The notes: generated from the letters alone by a model not told the origin. A stretch of 64,000 nucleotides of DNA from Mesorhizobium sp. M4B.F.Ca.ET.058.02.1.1 (GCF_003952505.1 NZ_CP034450.1:5338501-5402500), one strand, 5' to 3'. Shown: positions 27,136 through 37,579, counted from the stretch's first letter. A program made the numbers and translations.

Positions 27136-28923
27136 TTACGATCCGAAGCGGGTGCCGTGTGCGCGCATCGTCTGCGCGAACGAGCCCGTCACCACGGTGC
27201 CCTGCTGTGCAGGCAGACCCTTGGCCACCGACGACTGGCGCAACACCTCGCCGCTCGGACCGAAGGCTTCGATCACGCCACCGCGCAAAAGCATCACGCG
27301 GTCGCAGGCCGCGGCGATCGATGGGCGATGCGTGATCACGATCGTCGTGACGCCGGCGGCTTTCGCAGCCGAAAGCACCGCTTCGAGCGCCATCTCGCCG
27401 CTGCCGTCGAGATGGGTGCTGGGCTCGTCCAGCACGAGGATCCGCGGATTGCCGTAGAAGGCGCGCGCCAGCCCGATCCGCTGTCGCTCGCCGCCCGACA
27501 GCGTCCTATCCGAGGGACCGACCATGGTCTGGTAGCCATCGCGCAGCGCCAGAATCAGATCATGCGCCTCGGCGCGCCTTGCCGCCTCGATGATCGCGGC
27601 GTCGTCCGCTTCAGGGTCGAAGCGGGCGACGTTGTCCGCGATCGGTCCAGGAAAGAGCTCCACCTCCTGCGCGAGATAGCCGATATGCCTGCCAAGCTGG
27701 TTTTCGTCCCAGGTCTTGACGTCGGCCCCGTCGATCCGCACCAGGCCGCCGGTCGGTCGAGCCGCGCCGACAAGCAATCGAGCGAGCGTCGATTTGCCGG
27801 CGCCGCTCGGGCCGACGATCGCCACCGCTTCGCCCGCGGCGATCGCGAAATTCAGCCGCTTGAGGATAGGCTCCGTGCCGAACGGAGCGTTCGGCGCGAT
27901 GAAGAAAAGATCCTGCACGGAAATCGCGCCGGAAGGATCCGGCAGGGACAGCTTCCGCGCTTTCGCCGGATGTGCCGCAAGCGCGGTCTCCAGCCGCTTC
28001 CACGCCCGCCTGGCGTCGACGATCTGCCGCCAGGATCCGATCAGCTGGTCGAGCGGCTGCAGCGCACGCGACGAGACCAGCGAGGAGGCGAAGATCATGC
28101 CGGCCGTCATCTGCCCTTCGAGCACCAGCCATGCGCCGGCGCCGAGTATCGCGAGCTGCAGCATCATGCGCAGCGCCCGTGAGGCGCCGCTGAAGATCGC
28201 GTTGGCGCTCGCCGAGCGGTCATGCAGGACAAGCGCGTCAGCCACATGCCGTCCCCAGACCCGTGCGGCGTTCTCGACCATGCCCATGGCGCGCAGCGTG
28301 TCGGCATTGCGGGCGAAGGCTTGTTCCGCTTGGGCGGCGACGGCCGAACGCCCCGCCGACAAGGCATCGTTCCTGCCGATGGCAAGCTGGTTGGCCACCA
28401 CCAGGAGAAGCAACAGCACGGCGCCGGCGAGTGTCAGCCAGAACAGGACGGGATGGATGAGATAGAGCAGAGCGAGGAAGACGGGAGCGAAGGGCAGGTC
28501 GAACAGCACTGCCACGCCGCGCGACCTGATGAAGGCGCAGGCCGAGGCAAGGTCGCGCAGCGGCGACAAGCCGCCAGCATATCTGGCGCCTAGCGCGGCG
28601 GCGAATGTCGTCGCCCCCAGCCTGCCATCGACCGTCGCCGCGACGCGCTGCGCGTAGATGGCCCGCACCGCGTCGAGGAAGCCGAGAAAGGCGAGCGCGA
28701 TCACCGCGATCGCCGAAAGGTAGAGCAGCGTCTCGACGCTCGAGGACGGCAGGACGCGGTCATAGACCTGCAGCAGGTAGAGCGGGATCACTAGCAGCAG
28801 GATGTTGATCAGTAACGAGAAGATGCCGACATCGGCGATGGCGCGCCTGAACACCGGTCGCAGGCTTGACTGCCTGGTCGTGCCCGCATTCGCGCGAGGA
28901 GCATGGTCCTGAGACATGCGCAC
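27136..28923 (-). CDS. prsD: Type I secretion ABC transporter (PrsD family)
   Basis: 595 residues. The N-terminal half is an ABC exporter membrane domain with five or six helices (first near 30-52). The C-terminal half has Walker A GPSGAGKST (about 371), signature LSGGERQR (about 474) and Walker B ILVLDEPS (about 494). No peptidase C39 domain is present, as expected for exporters of RTX proteins. The start at 28923 is GTG; an ATG six bases on is an alternative. Six bases separate it from the glycanase gene, its probable cargo. Confidence 0.9.
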   Translation of the reverse strand: MRMSQDHAPRANAGTTRQSSLRPVFRRAIADVGIFSLLINILLLVIPLYLLQVYDRVLPSSSVETLLYLSAIAVIALAFLGFLDAVRAIYAQRVAATVDGRLGATTFAAALGARYAGGLSPLRDLASACAFIRSRGVAVLFDLPFAPVFLALLYLIHPVLFWLTLAGAVLLLLLVVANQLAIGRNDALSAGRSAVAAQAEQAFARNADTLRAMGMVENAARVWGRHVADALVLHDRSASANAIFSGASRALRMMLQLAILGAGAWLVLEGQMTAGMIFASSLVSSRALQPLDQLIGSWRQIVDARRAWKRLETALAAHPAKARKLSLPDPSGAISVQDLFFIAPNAPFGTEPILKRLNFAIAAGEAVAIVGPSGAGKSTLARLLVGAARPTGGLVRIDGADVKTWDENQLGRHIGYLAQEVELFPGPIADNVARFDPEADDAAIIEAARRAEAHDLILALRDGYQTMVGPSDRTLSGGERQRIGLARAFYGNPRILVLDEPSTHLDGSGEMALEAVLSAAKAAGVTTIVITHRPSIAAACDRVMLLRGGVIEAFGPSGEVLRQSSVAKGLPAQQGTVVTGSFAQTMRAHGTRFGS

Positions 28924-28929
28924 GGACGC

Positions 28930-30354
28930 CTAGACCGCGTGCTCGCCCGTGACGTTCAAATGGCTCTGCTGCAAATAGTCCAGCGTATAGGCGTGGATAT
29001 AGTCGATCTTCATCTGAGCCGGCGTGGCGAGATGGTCCGGCGGCGCGCCGGCCTGACCGCCGATCGCGAGATCAACCAGCATGTACATGGGCTTGTTCAT
29101 GTCGGATGGCGTTGCCGCCTCCGCGACCTGCACGCCGTCATAGGTCCAGACCAGCTTGTCCGGCGTCCACAGCAGGCCGTAGGTGTGAAAGCCGTCGGTG
29201 TCGGAGACATTCACCGTCGATCCGACCTTGGTGTGGGTTCCCGTCTCATTCGTGTGCGCGGTCATCAGAAGCGAGTTCGGACTTTGGCCATACATTTCCA
29301 CGACGTCCAATTCCGGCGGCCACGAGCCGTCTTCCGGCAGCAGCCAGAAGGCCGGCCAGGCGCCGGTGTTTTCCGGCAGGTCGGCCCTCATTTCGAAATA
29401 GCCATAGGTCTGGGCGAAGGTGTCGTGCGTGGTCAGGATGCCGGAGGTGTATTCATAATTGTTGATAAGCGGCTTGATGTCGGCCGACGCCTGGGCCGCG
29501 GTGATGGTCAGCACGCCGTCGTCGACGCTGAATGGGTGGACCGAACTCGTCGGCGCGTAATTGGCGTCGATGTACCATTGTAGCTCGTTGTTCTGGGTGA
29601 GCGTGCTGCCGTTCGGCGCCCCCCACCAGAAGTTGGTGTCCCAGGTGCCGCCCTGGCTATTGTGAAGGCTGAGCGTGTTGAAATCGTCATTGAAGGACAG
29701 CGTCATTCCGGACTTGTCGATCGGCAGCTCGAACTGGCCGGCCGACAGCTTGTCGGCAGTGGTGTTGTTGAACACCAGCACCTCGTTCGATCCGAGATTC
29801 AGCAGAAGGTTCGCTCCGGCCTGGATCAGCTGCGCCTTGACGTCGTCGAACGACATGAAGTCGTAGCCGTTGAGACGGATGGTGTCGTCGGCGCCGAAAT
29901 CGGTGATCAGGTCGCTTCCGTGGCCCTTGGTGATGATGAACGTGTCGGCGCCGCCACCGCCGATCAGTACGTCGTTGCCCAGGCCGCCGTCAAACGTCTG
30001 GCTGCCGGTACCGCCCTTGATTATGTTGTCGACCGAATTGCCGAACGCGTAACGATTGGCGCCGGTGACAACGAGGTTCTCGAAATTGTTGGGGAGCTTG
30101 TAGCTCATCCAGGTGTCGATCGTGTCGATGCCTTCGCCGGGCAGCTCGACGGCCCGGTTGATCGTCGAATAGAGATGGTAATAGTCGTCGCCCGCGCCGC
30201 CATACATGGTGACGTTGACGCTGGTGTTGCCCCAGAAAGAGTCGTTGCCGGATGTGCCGCGCAGTTCCGGCCCGGCCCCGGTTGCGGAGAACCAGTGGGT
30301 GGAAGCGCCGGTGTAGGGAAGGGGAATGCCTTTTGCGTTGACGACACTGGTCAT
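28930..30354 (-). CDS. Secreted GH16 endo-beta-glycanase with RTX repeats
   Basis: 474 residues without a Sec signal peptide. The N-terminal part (about 30-190) holds glycine-rich calcium-binding RTX-type repeats such as GGAGDDYYH and GGLGNDVLIGGGGADTF. The C-terminal part (about 225-460) is a family 16 glycoside hydrolase with catalytic ELDVVE (Glu348, Asp350, Glu353). Related rhizobial PlyA/ExsH enzymes trim exopolysaccharide, and I infer the same here. The adjoining prsDE genes should export it. RTX repeats precede the catalytic domain. A GAGGAAGGA box supports the ATG at 30354. Confidence 0.9.
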   Translation of the reverse strand: MTSVVNAKGIPLPYTGASTHWFSATGAGPELRGTSGNDSFWGNTSVNVTMYGGAGDDYYHLYSTINRAVELPGEGIDTIDTWMSYKLPNNFENLVVTGANRYAFGNSVDNIIKGGTGSQTFDGGLGNDVLIGGGGADTFIITKGHGSDLITDFGADDTIRLNGYDFMSFDDVKAQLIQAGANLLLNLGSNEVLVFNNTTADKLSAGQFELPIDKSGMTLSFNDDFNTLSLHNSQGGTWDTNFWWGAPNGSTLTQNNELQWYIDANYAPTSSVHPFSVDDGVLTITAAQASADIKPLINNYEYTSGILTTHDTFAQTYGYFEMRADLPENTGAWPAFWLLPEDGSWPPELDVVEMYGQSPNSLLMTAHTNETGTHTKVGSTVNVSDTDGFHTYGLLWTPDKLVWTYDGVQVAEAATPSDMNKPMYMLVDLAIGGQAGAPPDHLATPAQMKIDYIHAYTLDYLQQSHLNVTGEHAV

Positions 30355-30660
30355 CGGACGATCCTTCCTCGGAATGCCGGCCTGTTGGAGCCGCTCGATA
30401 GGAGTTCAAGCGACCGCTTGCGGACCAACGTTGTAGTGCAAATCATCGTTCCAACGAATCACCATATAGTACAGGGAAAAAGGTATTTTCCTCGATTATT
30501 TCTTATGAGTGAATAGAATGAGGAATCTCTAATACAATTAAAGCGCGAAGCCGGACCAATTTTACTCAATATTGCTGGAATTCTGCCAAATGTTTAGGCA
30601 AATCGCTGTGGCAGGATGCATTTTGATTTGAGGCGCTCGCCTCGTCCTGGCGAGGCAGGC
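30355..30660. other. AT-rich intergenic region upstream of glycanase operon
   Basis: This 306-base gap is much richer in A and T than its surroundings, especially 30440-30610. It must hold the promoter of the glycanase-prsDE operon on the minus strand and the 3' region of the beta-propeller gene. I see no ORF, no clear terminator and no repeat matching the other elements in this window. Confidence 0.6.
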
Positions 30661-31809
30661 CTAGCGCATGTTCCCGGTATGCCCCTGCGAGTATCGTCCG
30701 GGCAGCGGCCACACCGTCAGCCCATGAGGCTCCAGGCCGACGGGGATCCTGGTGACGGCGCCGGACGTGGTGTCGAACATGTAGACTTCGCTGTCGAAGC
30801 GGCCGGACAGCCAGAGCTGCTTCCCATCGGCGCTGATGTTGCCCATATCCGGGCTGCCGCCGCCCGGGACGGGCCACTGGGCGATGACCGAGCGGGTGGC
30901 GAAGTCGATCACCGTGACGCTGCCTGGCCCCTTGGCGCGACCCTGCTCCATCTTGTGCGAGCCGCGGTTCGAGACATAGAGCCGCCTGCCGTCGCGGCTG
31001 ACGACGAAGCCATGCGCGCCGATGCCGGTGGGGACGAAGCCGATTTCGGCAAAACTGTCGCCGTCGATCAGGAAGACGCCGTCATTCATCATGTCGGCGA
31101 CGTAAAAGACCTTGCCGTCGGGCGAGAGCCTTATGTCCTGCGGCATGCCCATCTTCGAGAGGTCGAGATGGCCAAGCACCTTCTGGTTCTTCAGGTCGAC
31201 CTTAAGCAGCCCACCATCGCCGTATTCGCAGGTGAAGATCGCGTAGGAGCCGTCGACGGAGAAATCGGCGTGGTTGATGCCGGCGCAATCGGGCGTCAGG
31301 ATGACCGACTTCAGCGCCATGGTCGCGGGGTCGCGCAGGTCGAGCTGGCGCAAAGCTTCGTCGACGATGATGGCCGAGCTGCCGTCGGGCATGAAGTACA
31401 TGTTGTAGGGGTCGTCGACCGGGACCTGCCGGCTGGGCTTGCCGGTCTTCGGGTCGACCTCGGTCAGGCTGCCGTTCTTGCCCGTTCCGTTGTTGGCGAC
31501 CCACAGCGTCTTGAGGTCCCAGGAGGGGACGACGTGCTGCGGCTTGCTGCCGACGCTGAACCTGTCGACCTCCTTCAGGGTCGTGGTGTCGATCACCGAG
31601 ACGCTGTTCGACGACCGGTTGGGCACATAGACACGCGGCAGTGCGCCGGCCGTGGCCGGGCTGAGATGGCCGGCGGTCGTATGGCTGTAGACGTTGACGG
31701 ACGGCGCGCCGCAATCCTCGAGACAAGAGCCGGCAAGGGTCCGGGCCGGCAGCAGGGCAAGCAGGAGAACCGGCGCGAGGCCGGCATGACGCAGGACGGT
31801 CCTGATCAT
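30661..31809 (-). CDS. Secreted YncE-like beta-propeller protein
   Basis: 382 residues. A Sec signal peptide (about 1-26, ending ARTLAG) is followed by CLEDCG, a close cysteine pair. The rest is a seven-bladed propeller with repeats like PRVYVPNRSSNSVSVIDTTTLKEV and KTLWVANNGTGKN. YncE-family proteins are periplasmic; some accompany PQQ-dependent dehydrogenases, but none is nearby. Ligand and function are unknown. It lies between the GNAT gene and the glycanase on the same strand, which suggests an envelope or polysaccharide role. Confidence 0.8.
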   Translation of the reverse strand: MIRTVLRHAGLAPVLLLALLPARTLAGSCLEDCGAPSVNVYSHTTAGHLSPATAGALPRVYVPNRSSNSVSVIDTTTLKEVDRFSVGSKPQHVVPSWDLKTLWVANNGTGKNGSLTEVDPKTGKPSRQVPVDDPYNMYFMPDGSSAIIVDEALRQLDLRDPATMALKSVILTPDCAGINHADFSVDGSYAIFTCEYGDGGLLKVDLKNQKVLGHLDLSKMGMPQDIRLSPDGKVFYVADMMNDGVFLIDGDSFAEIGFVPTGIGAHGFVVSRDGRRLYVSNRGSHKMEQGRAKGPGSVTVIDFATRSVIAQWPVPGGGSPDMGNISADGKQLWLSGRFDSEVYMFDTTSGAVTRIPVGLEPHGLTVWPLPGRYSQGHTGNMR

Positions 31810-31874
31810 CTGGATTGCCTTGCGATGAATGCCGACCGGATTCGGCTGCCGAAAGCCATGCGCTCGCCGTTCCT

Positions 31875-33155
31875 CTAGCGTCGTTTCAGCAGGCTGCGCA
31901 TGCGGTTGCGCAGGATCCGGGCCATGTTGCGGGTCTCGCGGTAGAGATGCAGCTGCGAGGCCGCCTGGCGGGCGAGGCGGTCGGCGTCGGGCGACAGCCC
32001 AAGCACCAGCGTGCCCATCGGTTTGCGCTCCGTCCACAGCCGGCTCATCACCGGATGGTCGGGCACGGCGCAGGAATCGGTCACCACGATATTGGGGTCT
32101 TCGAGGTTCTGCCTGGTGACCTCGATCATCAGCAGCGTGCCCGGCGAGTAGGCCGACAGCGTCTCGTCATAGGCGGTCTTCCAGGTGTACGCGACGCCGG
32201 CCTCGACGAAGACGATCAGGCAAGCGATGGTGCGGCCGTCGAGCGTCAGCGAGTGGATGCGGCAGAGGTCGTGCTCGGCCAGCCGGTGCACGGCCTCGCG
32301 GGCGAAGGCGGCGCGGTAGCGGTCGATCGCCATGGCGGTGCGCTCGCGGCCCTTCCAGCCGGCCGCCTCAAGCGTCAGGAAGCTTTCGATAGCGTGGCGG
32401 ATATCTTCCGGTCCGCGCGCCACGATGTGCTCGAGCTGGCCAAGATCGGCCAGGCGGCGCTTCAGGCGACGGAATTCGCGGTAGTGGTGCGAGCGCAGCG
32501 ACGCCTTGAGGTAGTCCTCGCCGTCGGCCTCGCTTTCGAGCATCGGGCGATCCATCTTGCCGGTGGTGACCATCGTCAGGCCGCGCGTTTCGGCAAAGGC
32601 GGTCAAAAGGCTCGCCACCGGTCCGTCCAGCCTGATGTCGGGCAGCACGAAGACCCTCGGCATCTTGAGGTGCGGCCTGGACAGCATCGAGAAGAAATCC
32701 TCGATGACGCCGACCGGATCGTCGCGGTCGACCAGCGGCGTGCCGAGCGGGCCGAACGGGCTCGACCAAGTGCGCATGACGGGAACGCCAAGCGGGATGG
32801 CCGGTCGCTCGACCGAGAACGGCACCAGCAGGCGCAGCCGGTTGCGGTATTCGTCGCCGTCGCGGATCACGGCGAGCTTGACCTCGCGGTCCTCCAGCCT
32901 CGGCATGGCCGGCGCGAGGAAACGCGGATTGAAGAAGACGTTGGGCTCGACGGTGCGGGCGCAGAGATAGTCGAGTTCCTCGACCAGGTCGAAGCCGGCG
33001 GCGGCCGGATAGATGGCGAGCTTGCGCTCGGGCCTGTTGTTGGCGAGGATCTCGATATGGGCGGGGTCGGCGTCGCGCGCCAGGCCGGCCAGACCCTGCA
33101 CCATGGCACCGGCCGGGCCGCCGCTGGTTTCCTCAAGCAACGGGATGGCGGCCAT
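31875..33155 (-). CDS. CelD/BcsL-type GNAT acyltransferase
   Basis: 426 residues with a C-terminal GNAT-like domain typical of the CelD/BcsL group (HSLTLDGRTIACLIVFVEAG, YSPGTLLMIEV). Such proteins acetylate or otherwise modify exported polysaccharides. A cluster of Arg/Lys (REFRRLKRRLADLG) precedes it, and the C-terminus is very basic (RNRMRSLLKRR). The ATG at 33155 shares its A with the stop of the flippase gene (TAATG), showing tight translational coupling and so a joint pathway. Confidence 0.82.
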   Translation of the reverse strand: MAAIPLLEETSGGPAGAMVQGLAGLARDADPAHIEILANNRPERKLAIYPAAAGFDLVEELDYLCARTVEPNVFFNPRFLAPAMPRLEDREVKLAVIRDGDEYRNRLRLLVPFSVERPAIPLGVPVMRTWSSPFGPLGTPLVDRDDPVGVIEDFFSMLSRPHLKMPRVFVLPDIRLDGPVASLLTAFAETRGLTMVTTGKMDRPMLESEADGEDYLKASLRSHHYREFRRLKRRLADLGQLEHIVARGPEDIRHAIESFLTLEAAGWKGRERTAMAIDRYRAAFAREAVHRLAEHDLCRIHSLTLDGRTIACLIVFVEAGVAYTWKTAYDETLSAYSPGTLLMIEVTRQNLEDPNIVVTDSCAVPDHPVMSRLWTERKPMGTLVLGLSPDADRLARQAASQLHLYRETRNMARILRNRMRSLLKRR

Positions 33156-34558
33156 TAGGCGTTCCCCTTCCTGGCGGTCGCGAAGATCAACATGACGATG
33201 CCGAGCTTGCGCCAGACGGTGAAGGTGAGCGCGCTGGCCTCGAAGACCATGGCGAGGCTGGTGGCGATCGCCGCGCCCCAGAGGTGGAAGAAGGGGATCA
33301 GCACGACGTTGAGGCCGATGTTGAAGGCGAGCGTCATGGCGTAGACGGCGGCGCAGATGTTCTGGTTGCCGCTCATGGTGAGCAGGCTCTCGCACGGGCC
33401 GACGGCGGCGCGCGCCACGACGCCAAAGACGAGCAGGAACAGCAGCGGGTAGCCGGCGGTGAATTCGGGGCCGAACAGAACCAGCATCGGCTGTCCCAGC
33501 GCCAGCACCAGCAGCGCCATCAGCAGCGAGGGCCAGAAGGTCCACGACACCGTCTCACGGGCGAAGGCGGCAAGCCGATCCGGCTCGCCATGGGTGAACT
33601 GGGCATAGCGCTGGGCGACGCCGGCCTTGACGGCGAAATAGACGAAATGCACCAGCGCCAGCGTCTTCACGGTAGCGAAATAGACGGCGACGTCATCCGG
33701 ATCGAGATAGGCGCCGACCATCAGCACGTCGGCGTTGGTCAGCAGGAAGAAGAAGCTCTCGACCAGGAAGATCGGCAGCGAGACCATGAACCATCGCGTG
33801 AAATGCACCTTCATCGGACCGGGCACGAGCTTGCGGTCGATGCGCGCGGTGACGCCCATGAACTGGCCGATCGTGGTGGCATAGCTGGCGGCGATCGAGG
33901 CGAAGATCGCGGTCCTGGCATCGGGCGCGTAGCCCGCCGCCAGCATCAGCGCCATGAACACCAGGATCAGCACCGGCCGCACCAGATAGGTCGGCGACAG
34001 CGCGAACAGCGCCCATGAATTCGCCCGCGCCAGCCCTTGCAGGAGATCGCCCAGCGCGATCATCGGCAGGCAGACGACGCCGAGGATGAAGGGCACGACA
34101 TAGTAGTTCTCGATCCAGGGCGAGAACAGCCAGACGCCCAGCGCGCCGAGGCCGGCAATGGCCGTCGAGGCAACCAGCACGAACAGCCGGCTCGCCACGA
34201 CGATGCCGCGCAGTTCGGCGAGCAGGCCGCGCTCGCGATATTCGGGGATGAAGCGGATGACGGAGGTGTGGAAGCCGAGGCAGGCGAGGTTGCCGACGAT
34301 CACCATCGTCACCCAGACCAGCACGAAGATGCCGTATTCGAACGAGCCCATCCAGCGCGCCATCAGCACCTGGCTGACGAAAGCGATGACGGCGCTGATA
34401 ATGCGGATGGCGAAGGCGATGAGCGACATGCGGCCGGCCTCGCCGCGCTCGTCGGCGGTGAACAGCACGGCATCGATGCGGCCAAGCAACGGGTTCACGC
34501 GCAGCGCCCAGCGCTGCGGCAATAACCGCCCGGCAGTCGTCGCCGCGGAAAAGCGCAC
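33155..34558 (-). CDS. Polysaccharide flippase (MOP superfamily)
   Basis: 467 residues with twelve or more helices and no soluble domain. It belongs to the Wzx/RfbX-like MOP group, seen in ISAVIAFVSQVLMARWMGSFEYGIF at the start and in the repeated GNxx-type loops. It would move lipid-linked oligosaccharide across the inner membrane. The start at 34558 is GTG and approximate; an internal ATG at residue 44 (MSLIAF) is possible. It is coupled to the CelD-type GNAT gene by a one-base overlap. Confidence 0.85.
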   Translation of the reverse strand: MRFSAATTAGRLLPQRWALRVNPLLGRIDAVLFTADERGEAGRMSLIAFAIRIISAVIAFVSQVLMARWMGSFEYGIFVLVWVTMVIVGNLACLGFHTSVIRFIPEYRERGLLAELRGIVVASRLFVLVASTAIAGLGALGVWLFSPWIENYYVVPFILGVVCLPMIALGDLLQGLARANSWALFALSPTYLVRPVLILVFMALMLAAGYAPDARTAIFASIAASYATTIGQFMGVTARIDRKLVPGPMKVHFTRWFMVSLPIFLVESFFFLLTNADVLMVGAYLDPDDVAVYFATVKTLALVHFVYFAVKAGVAQRYAQFTHGEPDRLAAFARETVSWTFWPSLLMALLVLALGQPMLVLFGPEFTAGYPLLFLLVFGVVARAAVGPCESLLTMSGNQNICAAVYAMTLAFNIGLNVVLIPFFHLWGAAIATSLAMVFEASALTFTVWRKLGIVMLIFATARKGNA

Positions 34559-34641
34559 CCCGATTATTCTCCGTTTTCCGCCTCTTTCCTGCGTTTCGAT
34601 CTAGCGAAAACACATTAAGAAACGGTTGGGTGGGGAGCTTT

Positions 34642-34834
34642 CCTTCTCCCTGTCACTATACGGGGCGAAGGCGCCGGCAGGCGAATGAGGGGCGGCGCAG
34701 CCCTTCTAAGCATCGCGCTGCCGCGAAGCGGATTGGTTTGCAGGAGTGGGCTGAGGAGATGGCAGGCCTCAAACGCCGGCGCCGCCCCTCATCCGGCCGT
34801 TCGAGCCACCTTCTCGCCGTGAACGGCGAGAAGG
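34642..34834. repeat. Inverted repeat pair between flippase and secA
   Basis: A perfect 14-base inverted repeat (34685-34698 and 34779-34792, ATGAGGGGCGGCGC and its complement) forms the inner part of two longer related arms. Each arm ends in its own hairpin: imperfect at 34642-34671, and a perfect 11-base stem with a 4-base loop at 34809-34834. About 80 bases lie between the arms. The right-hand hairpin is 13 bases from the secA stop and may also act as its 3' end. Similar CTCATCCG...CCTTCTC units are familiar from Rhizobiales intergenic DNA. Confidence 0.75.
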
Positions 34835-34846
34835 AAGAGGTGTCGC

Positions 34847-37579
34847 TCAAGCAAACGCGCCGTGGCAGTGCTTGTATTTCTTGCCGGAGCCGCAGGGGCA
34901 GGCCTCGTTGCGGCCGATCTTGCCCCAGGTCGCCGGGTTCCGCGGATCGCGGTTCTCCGGCGCGACGATCGCATTGGATTCCTGGCGCACCAGGAGCGCC
35001 GTCTCGCCGCCCTGGAAGTCGTCCTCGCCGGTGGTGCCGTCGATGTGGCTGCCGAACATGTCGGGGGCCTCGGGCGGCGGCGCTTCAGCGGCCTGGCGGA
35101 CCAGCTCAACGCGCATCAGCTGCGCGGTGACAGCCTGGCGCAGATTGCCGAGCATGCCCTGGAACAGCTCGAAGGCCTCGCCCTTGTATTCCTGCAGCGG
35201 ATCGCGCTGGGCATAGCCGCGGAAGCCGACGACCGAGCGCAGATGGTCGAGATTGACGATGTGCTCGCGCCAGAGGTGGTCCAGGGTCTGCAGCACTACC
35301 GAGCGTTCGACATAGCTCATCACGTCGGGGCCGAAACGCTCGGCGCGTTCCTTGGCTGCGGCCTCCGCGGCTGCGGTGATGCGCTCGCGGATGTCGTCCT
35401 CGGCGATGCCTTCTTCCTTGGCCCACTCCTCGACCGGCAGGTCGAGGTTGAGGAATTCGGCCACCTCGGCCTTGAGCCCGGCGACATTCCACTGCTCGGC
35501 ATAGGCATTTTCGGGAATGTTCTTGGCGACGATCTCTTCGATGACGCCGTCGCGCATCTCGGCGACCGTCTCCGACAGGCCTTCGCCGTCCATAAGCTCG
35601 ATGCGCTGCTCGAACACCACCTTGCGCTGGTCATTGGAGACGTCGTCATACTTCAACAGGTTCTTGCGGATGTCGAAGTTGCGCGCCTCGACCTTCTTCT
35701 GCGCCTTTTCCAGCGCCTTGTTGATCCAGGGATGGATGATCGCCTCGTCTTCCTTGAGGCCGAGCTTCTGCAGCATGCCGTCCATGCGCTCGGATCCGAA
35801 GATGCGCATCAGGTCGTCCTGCAGCGACAGGAAGAACTTCGAGCGGCCGGGGTCGCCCTGGCGGCCGGAGCGGCCGCGCAGCTGATTGTCGATGCGGCGC
35901 GATTCATGGCGCTCGGTGGCGAGCACGTAGAGACCGCCGGCGGCGAGCGCCTTTTCCTTCAGGCGGGCGACGTCGTCGCGGATTGCCTTTTCCTTGGCTT
36001 CGCGCTCCGGACCTTCCGGCAGGTCACCGAGTTCTTCGGCGATGCGCATCTCGGCGTTGCCGCCGAGCTGGATGTCGGTGCCGCGGCCGGCCATGTTGGT
36101 AGCGATGGTGATGGCGCCCGGCTTGCCGGCCTGGGCGACAATGGCGGCCTCGCGCTCGTGGTGGCGGGCATTCAGCACTTCGAAATGCTTGAAGCCGTCC
36201 TTGCGCAGGCGCTCGGCCAGTTGCTCGGATTTCTCGATCGAAGTGGTGCCGACCAGGATCGGCTGGCCCTTGTCGCGCGCGTCCTTGATCTCCCTGACGA
36301 TCGCCTTGTACTTCTCGTCGACGGTCCGGTAGACCTCGTCGTCCTCATCCTTGCGCACGACCGGCAGGTTGGTCGGGATCTCGGTGACCTCGAGATTGTA
36401 GATGTTGGCGAACTCCTCGGCCTCGGTCAGCGCCGTGCCGGTCATGCCGGCGAGCTTGTCGTAGAGGCGGAAATAATTCTGGAAGGTGACGGAGGCCAGC
36501 GTCTGGTTCTCAGGCTGGATCGCCACGTGCTCCTTGGCCTCGAGCGCCTGGTGCAGGCCTTCCGAATAGCGGCGGCCGGGCATCATGCGGCCGGTGAATT
36601 CGTCGATGATGACGATCTCGCCGTTGCGAACGATATAGTCCTTGTCGCGCTGGAACAGCCGATGCGCCTTGAGCGCATTGTTGACATGGTGGACGATGGC
36701 GACGTTCTCGACGTCGTAAAGCGACTCGCCCTTCAGAAGGCCTGCGTCGCGCAGCATGTTCTCGAGCTTCTCGGTGCCTTCCTCGGTGAAGATCGAGGTC
36801 TTCTGCTTCTCGTCGATCTCGTAGTCGGCCGGGTCGAGCTTGAGCATGAAGGCGTCGATGGTGTTGTACATCTCCGAACGGTCCTCGAGCGGACCGGAGA
36901 TGATCAGCGGCGTGCGCGCCTCGTCGACCAGGATGGAATCGACTTCGTCGACAATGGCGTAGCTGTGACCGCGCTGCACCATCTGCGCGCGCTCATATTT
37001 CATGTTGTCGCGCAGATAGTCGAAGCCGAGCTCGTTGTTGGTGGCGTAGGTGACGTCGGCGGCGTAGGCGGTGCGACGCTCCTCGTCGGAGAGGCCGTGG
37101 ACGATGACGCCGACGGTGAGGCCGAGGAACTTGTAGATGCGACCCATCCATTCGGAGTCGCGGGTGGCGAGGTAGTCGTTGACGGTGACGACGTGGACGC
37201 CCTTGCCGGCGAGCGCATTGAGATAGACGGGCAGCGTGCCGACCAGGGTCTTGCCTTCACCGGTGCGCATCTCGGCGATGCCGCCATTGTGCAGCACCAT
37301 GCCGCCGATCAGCTGCACGTCGAAGGGACGCAGGCCGAGCACGCGGCGCGCGGCCTCGCGCACGGTGGCGAAGGCCGGGATCAGGAGATCATCGAGCGAG
37401 GCGCCGTTGGCGATATCCTGGCGGAACTTTTCCGTGCGGCCGCGCAGCTCGGCGTCGGAAAGCGCCCGCATCTCGTTTTCCATTGCGTTGATGGCCTCGA
37501 CCCGCGGCCGGGTCGCCTTCACCCGGCGATCGTTGGAGGAGCCGAAAACCTTACGGGCGAGACCGCCGAGACTGACCAT
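34847..37579 (-). CDS. secA: Preprotein translocase ATPase SecA
   Basis: 910 residues, normal length. The nucleotide site includes [12 protein letters not shown] (about 100-110) and the DEAD-like [15 protein letters not shown]. The preprotein cross-linking and helical wing domains follow. The C-terminal zinc finger [13 protein letters not shown] uses Cys894, Cys896, Cys905 and His906 and binds SecB. It drives Sec-dependent export of the signal-peptide proteins found elsewhere in this window. It is divergent from ppiC. Confidence 0.97.
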   Translation of the reverse strand: MVSLGGLARKVFGSSNDRRVKATRPRVEAINAMENEMRALSDAELRGRTEKFRQDIANGASLDDLLIPAFATVREAARRVLGLRPFDVQLIGGMVLHNGGIAEMRTGEGKTLVGTLPVYLNALAGKGVHVVTVNDYLATRDSEWMGRIYKFLGLTVGVIVHGLSDEERRTAYAADVTYATNNELGFDYLRDNMKYERAQMVQRGHSYAIVDEVDSILVDEARTPLIISGPLEDRSEMYNTIDAFMLKLDPADYEIDEKQKTSIFTEEGTEKLENMLRDAGLLKGESLYDVENVAIVHHVNNALKAHRLFQRDKDYIVRNGEIVIIDEFTGRMMPGRRYSEGLHQALEAKEHVAIQPENQTLASVTFQNYFRLYDKLAGMTGTALTEAEEFANIYNLEVTEIPTNLPVVRKDEDDEVYRTVDEKYKAIVREIKDARDKGQPILVGTTSIEKSEQLAERLRKDGFKHFEVLNARHHEREAAIVAQAGKPGAITIATNMAGRGTDIQLGGNAEMRIAEELGDLPEGPEREAKEKAIRDDVARLKEKALAAGGLYVLATERHESRRIDNQLRGRSGRQGDPGRSKFFLSLQDDLMRIFGSERMDGMLQKLGLKEDEAIIHPWINKALEKAQKKVEARNFDIRKNLLKYDDVSNDQRKVVFEQRIELMDGEGLSETVAEMRDGVIEEIVAKNIPENAYAEQWNVAGLKAEVAEFLNLDLPVEEWAKEEGIAEDDIRERITAAAEAAAKERAERFGPDVMSYVERSVVLQTLDHLWREHIVNLDHLRSVVGFRGYAQRDPLQEYKGEAFELFQGMLGNLRQAVTAQLMRVELVRQAAEAPPPEAPDMFGSHIDGTTGEDDFQGGETALLVRQESNAIVAPENRDPRNPATWGKIGRNEACPCGSGKKYKHCHGAFA

